A stretch of 45,897 bases of DNA from CAYSYN01 sp964447735 (GTDB lineage: Bacteria > Patescibacteriota > Minisyncoccia > Minisyncoccales > GBS-2): NCBI GenBank assembly GCA_964447735.1, contig CAYUTJ010000002.1, positions 1 to 45,897 of the forward strand. Reading direction: 5' to 3'. Position numbers and translations under genes: made by a program. Below, one piece after another: positions 34,465-41,786 of the stretch (the first letter of the stretch is position 1; each line of letters opens with the position of its first letter). The notes beneath the pieces are model-generated. The model was not told the DNA's origin, made no database searches, and saw only the letters and a list, made by a program, of their open reading frames with translations.

Positions 34465-35320
34465 ATTGCCAAGCTAAAGCTACAGTTCCAGGACCTGCTA
34501 AACCTCCAAGAATGTTTCCTATCAAGTTAATAAAGCAAATTTCACAATTTTTAATTTTTTCTATCATCTTAGCTAATTTCTCAGCTTCCCTTTCATTATC
34601 AGCATGGGTAATGGCGACCTTTATTTTAGGTTTTTCTTTCAACCTCTCGATTTTATTTTCAAATTCTTTAAAGAGAGTTGTGGCAATATCTTTTACTCCT
34701 CTTTTTATCCCAAGAAATTTTATTTTTCCCTTTTTCGTTCCTAGTAAAGGTCTAATTCCTATTTTTTGAAATCTTTTCAAAAGGTTAGCCAGAAAATGAG
34801 AAATTCTTCCTGAAGATTCTAACCACTTTGGATCTTTGAGCATAAAAATTAATTGGGTTTTAAAGACAGCGCTCTTTAAACTTTCTAAAATCTCTCTAAT
34901 CTTTAATCCTTTTTTAATTAACTCTGCAGCTTTCAAAATTATCAATCCTTCTCCGCTACTTCCTGAAAGAGAATCTACAACATAAATTTTTTCTTTATCT
35001 TTCAAAAAATTTTTAGCTTGAAGAGCTGAATTAAAAGTACCAGAATGTTTTGAAGTAATGGTAATGCAAATTACTCTTTCAAATTTTTCTAATTTTTCTT
35101 TAAAAACCTTCAAAAAATCGCCAGGTGAAGGTTGAGAGGTTTTTATAAAAGAACTTAATCCCTTCTTTTCTGCTTCTCTAATCTTTTGATAAATGTTGCC
35201 TTTCAATTCTTTCATTTCTCCCAGATCAACTCTAAAAGGAACAATTGAAATTTGATATTTTTCAATTAAATCTTTTGGTAAATCCCCTCCTTCATCTGCT
35301 ACTAAACCAATTTTTTGCAT
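34457..35320 (-). CDS. DegV/FakB-family fatty acid-binding protein (2)
   Basis: This 287-residue protein starts MQKIGLVADEGGDLPKDLI, with KTSQPSPGDFLKVF, TITSKHSGTFNSALQA and the ending GPGTVALAW. All ligand-site motifs of FakB are present (TSQPS and SGT). It should hold a fatty acid for the FakA-like kinase encoded in the same operon. Divergence from its paralogues suggests preference for a different chain type; this is inference. Confidence 0.92.
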   Translation of the reverse strand: MQKIGLVADEGGDLPKDLIEKYQISIVPFRVDLGEMKELKGNIYQKIREAEKKGLSSFIKTSQPSPGDFLKVFKEKLEKFERVICITITSKHSGTFNSALQAKNFLKDKEKIYVVDSLSGSSGEGLIILKAAELIKKGLKIREILESLKSAVFKTQLIFMLKDPKWLESSGRISHFLANLLKRFQKIGIRPLLGTKKGKIKFLGIKRGVKDIATTLFKEFENKIERLKEKPKIKVAITHADNEREAEKLAKMIEKIKNCEICFINLIGNILGGLAGPGTVALAWQYD

Positions 35321-35329
35321 ATTAGTATT

Positions 35330-36211
35330 TTAAACTTTATGCCAGGCACAAAGCAAAGTACCCGGGCCCAAATGAATTCCAATTATCGGATCTATCAAAT
35401 TTAAAAAGGAAACTTCTGCCTCTTTTATCTGCTCTTTTATCATTTGTTTTAGTTTTTGAGCACTCTTTAAGTCATCACCATGGGCAATCGCTACCTTAAT
35501 TTCTTTTCCTCTTGTCTGCTTTTTTAATTCCTTAAAGAGAGCAAGCGGTATATCTCTTGCTCTCATCTTTAGCGAAACAGCTTTTATCACTCCATTTTTT
35601 AAACCTATTAACGGTTTCATTCCAATCTTTTGCATTTTTGAGATTAATACAGCCAAAGAATGAGAAATTCTTCCTCCAGCTTCCAACCATTTTGGGCTTT
35701 GAACCATTCCAAAAATATGAACTTCAGGTAAAAAATTTTTCAACTCTTTTAAAATCTCTCCAATTTCCTTTCCCTCTTTAATTAATTCTGCAGCTTTAAT
35801 ATCAAAAAGGCCTTCTCCTGCTGTTACGTTTAAAGAATCGAAAACAAAAATTCTATTTTGGTTTTTTTCGTCAAACATTGCCCTAGCTTGGAAAGCAGAA
35901 TTAAATCCTCCAGAAAGTTTTGAAGATAAAGTAATACAAAGAATGTTTTCGCTTCTTTCTAATTCTTTTTCAAAAATTTTTTTAAAAACAAAGGAGGAAG
36001 GTTGGGAAGTTTTGGGGAAAGTATCAATTTTTCTCTTTTCTGCCTCCCTCATTTTCTGAAAAATATTTTCTCCTGGCAAATCCTTACCTTCTTTCCAATA
36101 AATAACATAAGGAACGATTGTCATTTCGTATTTTTCGACAATCTCTTTTGGCAAAGAAGCGGTTTCTCCTACAATTAAACTAATTTTTTTCATCATTTTT
36201 AATTCATTCAA
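35330..36211 (-). CDS. DegV/FakB-family fatty acid-binding protein (3)
   Basis: This 293-residue protein has ISLIVGETASLPKEIV, KTSQPSSFVFKKIF, TLSSKLSGGFNSAFQA and GPGTLLCAWHKV. It overlaps the end of the FakA-FakB fusion gene by 8 nt. An internal Met (codon 6 or 7) could be the real start, since the paralogues begin there. Same presumed role as its paralogues: fatty acid presentation for phosphorylation. Confidence 0.92.
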   Translation of the reverse strand: MNELKMMKKISLIVGETASLPKEIVEKYEMTIVPYVIYWKEGKDLPGENIFQKMREAEKRKIDTFPKTSQPSSFVFKKIFEKELERSENILCITLSSKLSGGFNSAFQARAMFDEKNQNRIFVFDSLNVTAGEGLFDIKAAELIKEGKEIGEILKELKNFLPEVHIFGMVQSPKWLEAGGRISHSLAVLISKMQKIGMKPLIGLKNGVIKAVSLKMRARDIPLALFKELKKQTRGKEIKVAIAHGDDLKSAQKLKQMIKEQIKEAEVSFLNLIDPIIGIHLGPGTLLCAWHKV

Positions 36212-37988
36212 TTGGTTGCCAACCCAAAATCAAAGTCCCAGGACCTGTAACTGCGCAAATCAATAATGGAGCTTCAGAAATAAAAGAAACTTCGACTCCA
36301 ATTTTCTTTAACAAATTTTTTAATTTTTTTGCCCCTTCTAAATTATCGGCGTGATTAATCACTACTCTTATTTTTTTTCGCTTTCTTATCTTTTTACTCT
36401 CTTTTGCAATTTTTTTAAAAATTGCTTCTGCTTCATCTTTTGCCAAGACTATTCCCCCTTTTTGTAAAACCCCTCCTTTAAATTTTATTAGAGGATGAAC
36501 TCCTAATCTTTTAAATCTTCTAATCCAATTAGCTTGAGATTTAGTTATTCTCCCTAAAAACTCAACACCTTTTGGATCAGCAAAAATTACATATAATTGA
36601 GTCTTTGGGATTAATCTCTTTAATTCTTCGATTATTTCTTGAATCTCCCTTTGCTCTTGAATCATTTCAATTGCTTTCAAAACAAAAAGAGCTTGTCCTG
36701 CTGCTCCATTTAGAGAGTCAAAAACGAAAACTCTTTTTCTTTCTTCCTTTGACAACATCTCTCTACCCTGGATAGCAGAATTGTAACAACCTGAAATCTT
36801 TGAACTTACACAGATTGTCAAAACTTTCTCAAATTTTTGAAGTTGTTTTTTGAAAACATCAAAATAAGCTTTGGGAGAGGGTTGAGATGTTTTTGGTCTA
36901 GTTTCAATTCCTATTTCATAAGCTTTTTTCATTTTTCGGAAAATGTTTTCTCCTTCAATTTTTTCTAAATCTTTCCATTCAAAAATTGCTTCTACAATTT
37001 CAATTTGATATCTCTCTATAATTTTTTGAGATAAAGAAGCTATATTTTCTGTAACAATTCCAATTGAAACTTTTCTTAAAGAAGGCTCTCCAGCTACTTC
37101 TTTTGCCATATCTTGGATTCTTAAATTTTTAATTTTCCCAATTTTTCTCATTACATTTCTCACTTCATCTGGATAATCAGTGTGAATGTGAATTTTCATT
37201 TTGTTTCCAACTTCTACAATGTCTAAACAGTTGCCGAGTTTTTCCAGTTCTTCTCTTGCTTTTTCTCCATTTTTGGGATTTAAGATTAAAGCAACTACTT
37301 CATACCTGTTCCTCAAAACTTGAATAAATCTCTTGACTTTTTCTGAAGGTATCTCCTTTTCACTTTTTGCTTTTGCAAATTGTGGTTGAAGAGCTTCAAG
37401 ATAACTTTCCAAAATTATCAAAAAACCTAAAGCTCCAGCATCGACAACGTTTGCTTTTCTTAAAACTTCCATTTTCTCTCTAGTTGCTAAAACTGCATCT
37501 TTTGCTTTTTCTATTACCTTTTTGAAAATTTCAACAATGTCTCTTTCTTTTTCTGCTTCTTTTTTGAAAACCTTTGCAGTAACATCTATTACATCCAAAA
37601 TAGTACCTCTTTTGGGATTAATCATTGATTTCCATGCTTTTTTCCTTCCTTCTTCAAAAGCCTCTGCCAATTTTTTTGCATCAACAGGATTTTTGTTCAA
37701 TTTTGGTAAAAAACCACTCAAAAACCCAGTGTAAATAACACCAGCATTTCCTTGAGCAGAAATTAAAGCTTCTTCTAAAATCGTTTCTGAAATTTCTTGT
37801 AAATCTTTAAATTCTTTATCCTCGATTGCTTTTTTTATTCCTTCTAAAGTCTTTGCTAAATTGGTTCCTGTGTCTTGATCTGGAACTGGAAAAACATTGA
37901 TTTTATTTATTTCTTCTTTCTTTTTCTCAATCCTCTCATAGGACTTTAAAAACATTTCCTTTAAATTTTGATGAGAAAGTTGTTTCAT
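36204..37988 (-). CDS. FakA-FakB fusion: DAK2 fatty acid kinase with C-terminal DegV domain
   Basis: This is a 594-residue protein. Residues 1-205 form a DAK2 (DhaL-like) kinase domain with nucleotide/Mg motif VFPVPDQDTGTNL (32-44, Asp37 and Asp39) and SAQGNAGVI (77-85). Residues about 215-300 match the FakA middle domain, including MKIHIHTDYPDEV (264-276). Residues about 305-594 are a complete DegV/FakB domain with KTSQPSPKAYFDVF and SSKISGCYNSAIQG. Separate FakA and FakB make acyl-phosphate from free fatty acid for PlsY; here kinase and one carrier are joined. The operon continues with three free DegV proteins. Confidence 0.88.
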   Translation of the reverse strand: MKQLSHQNLKEMFLKSYERIEKKKEEINKINVFPVPDQDTGTNLAKTLEGIKKAIEDKEFKDLQEISETILEEALISAQGNAGVIYTGFLSGFLPKLNKNPVDAKKLAEAFEEGRKKAWKSMINPKRGTILDVIDVTAKVFKKEAEKERDIVEIFKKVIEKAKDAVLATREKMEVLRKANVVDAGALGFLIILESYLEALQPQFAKAKSEKEIPSEKVKRFIQVLRNRYEVVALILNPKNGEKAREELEKLGNCLDIVEVGNKMKIHIHTDYPDEVRNVMRKIGKIKNLRIQDMAKEVAGEPSLRKVSIGIVTENIASLSQKIIERYQIEIVEAIFEWKDLEKIEGENIFRKMKKAYEIGIETRPKTSQPSPKAYFDVFKKQLQKFEKVLTICVSSKISGCYNSAIQGREMLSKEERKRVFVFDSLNGAAGQALFVLKAIEMIQEQREIQEIIEELKRLIPKTQLYVIFADPKGVEFLGRITKSQANWIRRFKRLGVHPLIKFKGGVLQKGGIVLAKDEAEAIFKKIAKESKKIRKRKKIRVVINHADNLEGAKKLKNLLKKIGVEVSFISEAPLLICAVTGPGTLILGWQPIE

Positions 37989-38623
37989 TTTTTAAATTTC
38001 TCTTGGAGATCTTTTAAAATTTTAGCGGCAAAATCTTTCCCCCCCAATCCAAAGGCAATCCCTATAGAAAGAGAAATTATTGCCAAAAATGCAAAGAAGA
38101 TTCCAGAAATTATCTGAGGAACAATTTTTAATTGATACAAAATTGCCAAAATAGTAATTGTCCAAATGAAAAGAGAAAAACTCCTTCCAACCAAAGGAGT
38201 ATAAGATATTTTTTCTTTCTCTAAAGTGCCAATGAATATTTTTTTTGAAAAGTCGAGGAGATAAAGGGAGAGCAGGAATATCAAAATAGAAATGAAAATG
38301 TTAGGAAAATAGTTAACAATGGAAAGGAAAAAATTGCTTACTCTTTCAAGCTTTAAAGCATCAAAAAAGGCCATCAAGGTTAAAATGATAAAAAACCATT
38401 TGACAATCTGAGCCAAAAAGTTTTCTACCTTAACTTCCCCAACAAATCTTTCCATAACTTCCTCAAACCCTGTCCTTTTTAAAATAGTTCTAAATCGAAT
38501 TTTTTCTAAAAATTTTAATGCTAAATTTTCGAAAAATTTCGCTATTAAAACTCCACCTAGCAAAATTGAACTTCCGATTAAAAGAGGGTAAGAAAATTGT
38601 TCAACAAATTTTTCTAAAATCAT
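37985..38623 (-). CDS. MscS-like small membrane protein (conserved TM-helix family)
   Basis: This 212-residue protein has four or five hydrophobic helices and ends GIAFGLGGKDFAAKILKDL, which resembles the pore-lining helix of MscS-type mechanosensitive channels. The large cytoplasmic beta and cage domains of MscS are missing. Related short proteins are common in candidate-phylum bacteria. A channel function is plausible but unproven. It overlaps the FakA-FakB gene by 4 nt. Confidence 0.72.
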   Translation of the reverse strand: MILEKFVEQFSYPLLIGSSILLGGVLIAKFFENLALKFLEKIRFRTILKRTGFEEVMERFVGEVKVENFLAQIVKWFFIILTLMAFFDALKLERVSNFFLSIVNYFPNIFISILIFLLSLYLLDFSKKIFIGTLEKEKISYTPLVGRSFSLFIWTITILAILYQLKIVPQIISGIFFAFLAIISLSIGIAFGLGGKDFAAKILKDLQEKFKK

Positions 38624-38632
38624 TTTTTGATT

Positions 38633-39187
38633 TTACCATTTAGCAGAATGTAACTTCAACTCATAACCTAAACGATTGACAATAATATGTAAAAAGAAAG
38701 TCACAATAAATAAAAAAATCCAGACAGAAATTTCAATTTTAAAAACAGGGCCTAGCAATATAGCACATCCTATCACATAATTTGTCTGGTCAAAAGGCAA
38801 GAAAGGAGCTCCCTCTTTCAAGCCAATTCTTCTCTTAATAAAAGAAAAAGATAAATCCCCGAGAATTTGACCGAAAGAAATTAAAAAAGCAAACAAAAAA
38901 ATATTAATTTGAGAATAATTTAAAATCGAAATTTTTTTGAAAAAATCAAATTTAAACAAAAATTTCTGAGCCGAAGCTGTAAAAAAACCTACTAAAAATC
39001 CAAAAATTGTTCCCCTCCAAGTTTTATGAGTCCCAAAAATTGGCTTTCCCAAAAATTTTTTATTAAAATCTACTGGCTTTCCTAAAAATTCTAAAGATTT
39101 CACTTTTTTAATTAAAGGAGGAGTCATGTTCGCAAAATAGGCTGGTAAGAAAAAATAAAGACAAGAAATTGCAAATAAAAAATTCAT
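38633..39187 (-). CDS. CarS-like CDP-lipid synthase (CDP-archaeol synthase family)
   Basis: This 184-residue polytopic membrane protein has the CarS landmarks FGTHKTWRGTIFGF near 49-62 and GDLSFSFIKRRIGLKEG followed by PFDQTNYVIGC near 110-138. In archaea CarS transfers CMP from CTP to unsaturated archaetidic acid. In this bacterium, beside plsY, plsC and a PgsA-like gene, it probably makes CDP-diacylglycerol in place of CdsA. No other cytidylyltransferase is visible. It is the first gene of the lipid block on this strand. Confidence 0.8.
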   Translation of the reverse strand: MNFLFAISCLYFFLPAYFANMTPPLIKKVKSLEFLGKPVDFNKKFLGKPIFGTHKTWRGTIFGFLVGFFTASAQKFLFKFDFFKKISILNYSQINIFLFAFLISFGQILGDLSFSFIKRRIGLKEGAPFLPFDQTNYVIGCAILLGPVFKIEISVWIFLFIVTFFLHIIVNRLGYELKLHSAKW

Positions 39188-39203
39188 AATTTAAAATTCA
39201 AAA

Positions 39204-39872
39204 ATGAAATGCGATTTTCACGTTCACACCCAATTTTCTTTTGATAGTTTAGCAAAAATAGAAAAAATCTTAAAGAAAGCCAAGGAAAAAGGAATAGATT
39301 GCATTGCGATTACAGACCACAATGAAATTGAAGGAGCAAAAAAGGCTCTTGAAATTTCAAAAGATTTTGGAATTTTGGTAATTCCTGGAATTGAAGTTAA
39401 ATCAAAAGAAGGAGACATCATTGGTTTGAACATCAAAGAAAAAATAGAACCTAAACTCACAGCAAAAGAAACAATAAAAAAAATTAAAGAAATGGGGGGA
39501 TTTGTAATTTTACCCCATCCCTTTGCTTTCTGGGAGAATTTTAAAGGGAATTTGAATGAAATAATAAATGAAATTGACGCAATTGAAATTTATAATGCCT
39601 CAGTTATCGGAAAAGGAAATGAAAAAGCAGAAAATTTTGTCAAAAAATACAATCTACCTTTTGTTGCAGGATCTGATGCTCATTTTCCAGAGTTTGTGGG
39701 AAAGGCTTTTGTAGAAATTGAAGGTGAAAATCTCACAATCGAAGAAATTTTTGAGAAAATCAAAAACAAAGAAATAAAAATAAAAAAGGAGAAAATAAGT
39801 TTTTTTGAAAAAGTTTTAGCCCATATTAAAAGAAATTTAGCAAAGATCATAAATTATGTTGGGAGAAAATAG
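39204..39872 (+). CDS. PHP-domain metal-dependent phosphoesterase
   Basis: This 222-residue protein starts KCDFHVHTQFSFDS with metal ligands His6 and His8, then ITDHNE (Asp38, His39), PGIEVKS (Glu64), LPHPFAFW and AGSDAHFPE. All metal-binding motifs of the PHP family are present. Substrates range from histidinol phosphate to nucleotides; none is indicated here. TAAAAT at 39192-39197 lies 7 nt before the ATG, so the mRNA may be leaderless. It overlaps the next gene by 17 nt. Confidence 0.9.
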   Translation: MKCDFHVHTQFSFDSLAKIEKILKKAKEKGIDCIAITDHNEIEGAKKALEISKDFGILVIPGIEVKSKEGDIIGLNIKEKIEPKLTAKETIKKIKEMGGFVILPHPFAFWENFKGNLNEIINEIDAIEIYNASVIGKGNEKAENFVKKYNLPFVAGSDAHFPEFVGKAFVEIEGENLTIEEIFEKIKNKEIKIKKEKISFFEKVLAHIKRNLAKIINYVGRK

Positions 39873-40619
39873 AGAAAAATTTAAAAAACTGGAGGTATTT
39901 TTAGGAAGAGTTTTTTCAAAGATTCCTTTTTCTCCAAATCAATATACTTTTTTAGCCTTTATTTTTTCAATCATTTATTTTCTCTTTTTAATCAAGAAAA
40001 ATTTTATTTTTGCTTTAATTTTCTTTTTTTTGAGTTCAGTTTTGGATTTAATAGATGGAGCAGTCGCAAGATTTAAAAAAGAGGAAACAAAAAAAGGAGC
40101 TTTCTTGGACACAATTTTTGATAGATACGTTGAGGGAATTTTTCTTTTTGGCTTTTTGTTTTTACCTTTAAAAAATTTTATTTTTGAAGCTAAAATTTGG
40201 ATATTTTTAGCAATTTTTGGTTCTTTAATGACAACTTATGCAAAAGCTGCTGCCAAAGAAAAAAATTTAGTTGAAAAGGAATTAAAAAAAGGAATTTTGG
40301 GAAGGGGAGAAAGATTAATTTTGATTTTTTTTGCGATTTTTTTAGGAATCTTCAACCAAGATTTAATTATTTATCCTTTAGTNNNNNNNNNNNNNNNNNN
40401 NNNNNNNNNNNNNNNNNNNNNNNNNNNNNNNNNNNNNNNNNNNNNNNNNNNNNNNNNNNNNNNNNNNNNNNNNNNNNNNNNNTTTTTGCGATTTTTTTAG
40501 GAATCTTCAACCAAGATTTAATTATTTATCCTTTAGTAATTTTGGCAATCTTTTCGAATTTAACTGCAATCCAAAGAATCTATCTTGCTCTCAAATCTGA
40601 AACTGCGTTCTCAAAATGA
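39856..40619 (+). CDS. CDP-alcohol phosphatidyltransferase (PgsA-like), split by an assembly artefact
   Basis: The enzyme has the full signature DG-x2-AR-x8-G-x3-D-x3-D (DGAVARFKKEETKK, then GAFLDTIFD), plus several membrane helices. It should join CDP-diacylglycerol (or a related CDP-lipid) to an alcohol such as glycerol phosphate or inositol phosphate. The 100 N at 40383-40482 are flanked by an exact 55-bp duplicate (40328-40382 and 40483-40537). Collapsing it restores one frame of 202 codons ending SETAFSK at the TGA at 40617-40619. Its end overlaps the convergent yraN by 40 bp. Confidence 0.9.
40328..40382 (+). repeat. 55-bp contig-end duplicate, left copy
   Basis: These 55 bases recur exactly at 40483-40537 on the other side of the N run. 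This is the pattern of two contigs that overlap but were scaffolded instead of merged. The reading frame of the phosphatidyltransferase is restored when one copy and the N are removed. Confidence 0.93.
40383..40482. other. scaffold gap (100 N), false gap
   Basis: Exactly 100 N between two identical 55-bp ends. The true gap length is most likely minus 55 bp. Confidence 0.93.
40483..40537 (+). repeat. 55-bp contig-end duplicate, right copy
   Basis: Exact copy of 40328-40382. It is an assembly artefact, not a biological direct repeat. Confidence 0.93.
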
Positions 40620-40969
40620 AAAATTTTTGTTTTGTCGCCTTCAATTAAAATAGAAATTATATCGATTTGCCATTTTGTATCAAAAGGAATTTTGTTTTTC
40701 AAAAGCCAAGATTCAGCAGCAAAAATTATCTTTTTCTTTTTCGAAAAATTAACTTTCTCTTCTGGGAAAATCTCAATTTTTGGATCTTTCAGGGTTTTCA
40801 CTTCAACAAAACAAATTGTATCTTTCTTTTTAGCTACAATATCAATTTCTCCTCTTTGCAAATCTCCTGGAATCTGAAATTTGTAATTTTTATCTAAAAT
40901 TTTGTAACCTTTCTTTTTTAAAAATTCTTCTGCAATCTTTTCTCCCAATTTTCCAATTTCTTTTTTCAT
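40580..40969 (-). CDS. yraN: UPF0102/YraN family nuclease-like protein
   Basis: This 129-residue protein matches the YraN plan: KLGEKIAEEFLKKKGYKILDKNYK, GEIDIVAKKKDTICFVEVKTL (a PD-(D/E)XK-like core with E-D and E-V-K) and WQIDIISI. The family is widespread and probably nuclease-like, linked to DNA processing, but its function is unsettled. The ATG is 8 nt after the 3' end of tRNA-Ala. Its 3' end overlaps the convergent phosphatidyltransferase gene by 40 bp. Confidence 0.92.
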   Translation of the reverse strand: MKKEIGKLGEKIAEEFLKKKGYKILDKNYKFQIPGDLQRGEIDIVAKKKDTICFVEVKTLKDPKIEIFPEEKVNFSKKKKIIFAAESWLLKNKIPFDTKWQIDIISILIEGDKTKIFHFENAVSDLRAR

Positions 40970-40977
40970 TTTCTCTG

Positions 40978-41048
40978 TGGACCCGCTGGGAATTGAACCC
41001 AGAACTCGGCTGAGCGAGAGCCGCGGTATGCCGTTTACCTACGGGCCC
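40978..41048 (-). tRNA. tRNA-Ala (anticodon CGC)
   Basis: On the minus strand the acceptor GGGCCCG pairs with CGGGTCC and so contains G3:U70, the alanine identity pair. Anticodon stem CGGCT/AGCCG encloses CTCGCTC, giving CGC. Position 37 is T, whereas a purine is nearly universal, and 38 is C. Discriminator A, no encoded CCA. Its first 10 nt (41039-41048) are also the last codons and stop of the HAD gene. Confidence 0.9.
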
Positions 41049-41677
41049 ATTAAAATTTTTCTTAACTCCCTCAAAGAATTAATTGTTTGAAAAGGTACAT
41101 TTTCACTCTCTCCCTTTCTATCAATTAAAATTGCTTCCATTCCTAAATTTTTAGCTGGAATCAAATCTCTTTCAATTTCATCTCCTATCATTATTACCTT
41201 TTCAGGATTCAATTTAAAAAAATCCAAAACAAATAAAAATGCTCTTTTGTCAGGTTTTGAGAATTTAGTTTCTTTTGGGGTAAAAATTTGAAAATGTTTT
41301 TCCAAATTTAAATGATCGAAAAGAAAATGAGGAGCATCTGTTAAAATTGCTTTTTGAAAAGGTAAATTTAAAATTTCCTCTACGTCTTCAAAGAGTTGAT
41401 AGTTTAAATTTTCTTTCAAAAACCCGCTCAACTTTTTTGCCTTTTCTTTATTTTCTTTTTTAAAAACTGAATTAATAATTTTTTCTCCCAACTCCATCCA
41501 GTTCTCTGATGTTTTTATTGCCCTAGAGAAAATTTTTTTGAAACCTTCTATTTCTTCTTTCGTTCTCAAATTAATTCCTAAACTTTTGTAAAAAGCAAAA
41601 AACTCTTCTCTACTCTTTTTCAAAAAGGGGAAGGCTAAAGTTCCTACTAAATCAAAAATTATTAATTTTGGCTTCAT
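41039..41677 (-). CDS. HAD-superfamily hydrolase-like protein
   Basis: From the ATG at 41677 this is a 212-residue HAD-like protein. Motif I is FDLVGTL: the nucleophile Asp is present but the usual second Asp (DxDxT) is Val. Motif II is ILTDAP, motif III is FSKPDKRAF and motif IV is MIGDEIERD. Loss of the general acid/base Asp argues against a standard phosphatase; phosphonatases and dehalogenases also vary here. The ATG directly follows the last base of tRNA-Pro, and the stop TAG lies inside tRNA-Ala. A longer upstream frame through the tRNA is rejected. Confidence 0.85.
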   Translation of the reverse strand: MKPKLIIFDLVGTLAFPFLKKSREEFFAFYKSLGINLRTKEEIEGFKKIFSRAIKTSENWMELGEKIINSVFKKENKEKAKKLSGFLKENLNYQLFEDVEEILNLPFQKAILTDAPHFLFDHLNLEKHFQIFTPKETKFSKPDKRAFLFVLDFFKLNPEKVIMIGDEIERDLIPAKNLGMEAILIDRKGESENVPFQTINSLRELRKILMGP

Positions 41678-41748
41678 TCGGGGTGCTGGGAATTGAACCC
41701 AGTCTACAGGCTCCCGAAGCCTGCGTACTACCTTTATACTACACCCCG
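41678..41748 (-). tRNA. tRNA-Pro (anticodon CGG)
   Basis: On the minus strand the acceptor CGGGGTG pairs with CACCCCG. Anticodon stem CAGGC/GCCTG encloses TTCGGGA, giving CGG. Discriminator A, no encoded CCA. The next transcribed base is the A of the HAD gene ATG, so 3' processing would yield a perfectly leaderless mRNA. It is a second Pro isoacceptor beside the TGG tRNA at 16986. Confidence 0.95.
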
Positions 41749-41786
41749 TTTTCAAATCTCAAATTTACAATCTACAATTTACAATT

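Noticed and set aside
39224..39460. Minus-strand frame within the PHP gene
   Set aside because: It is an antisense frame; all PHP metal motifs are conserved on the + strand.
40328..40537. Biological direct repeat or insertion-site duplication
   Set aside because: The copies sit exactly at the edges of a 100-N join, and collapsing them restores a conserved frame.
41678..41755. Longer HAD protein starting upstream of tRNA-Pro
   Set aside because: The extra residues are translated tRNA. The HAD fold begins at the ATG at 41677.
41749..41786. Repeated ACAAT units upstream of tRNA-Pro
   Set aside because: Three short AT-rich repeats (TTTACAATCTACAATTTACAA) are too few and too simple to count as an operator.
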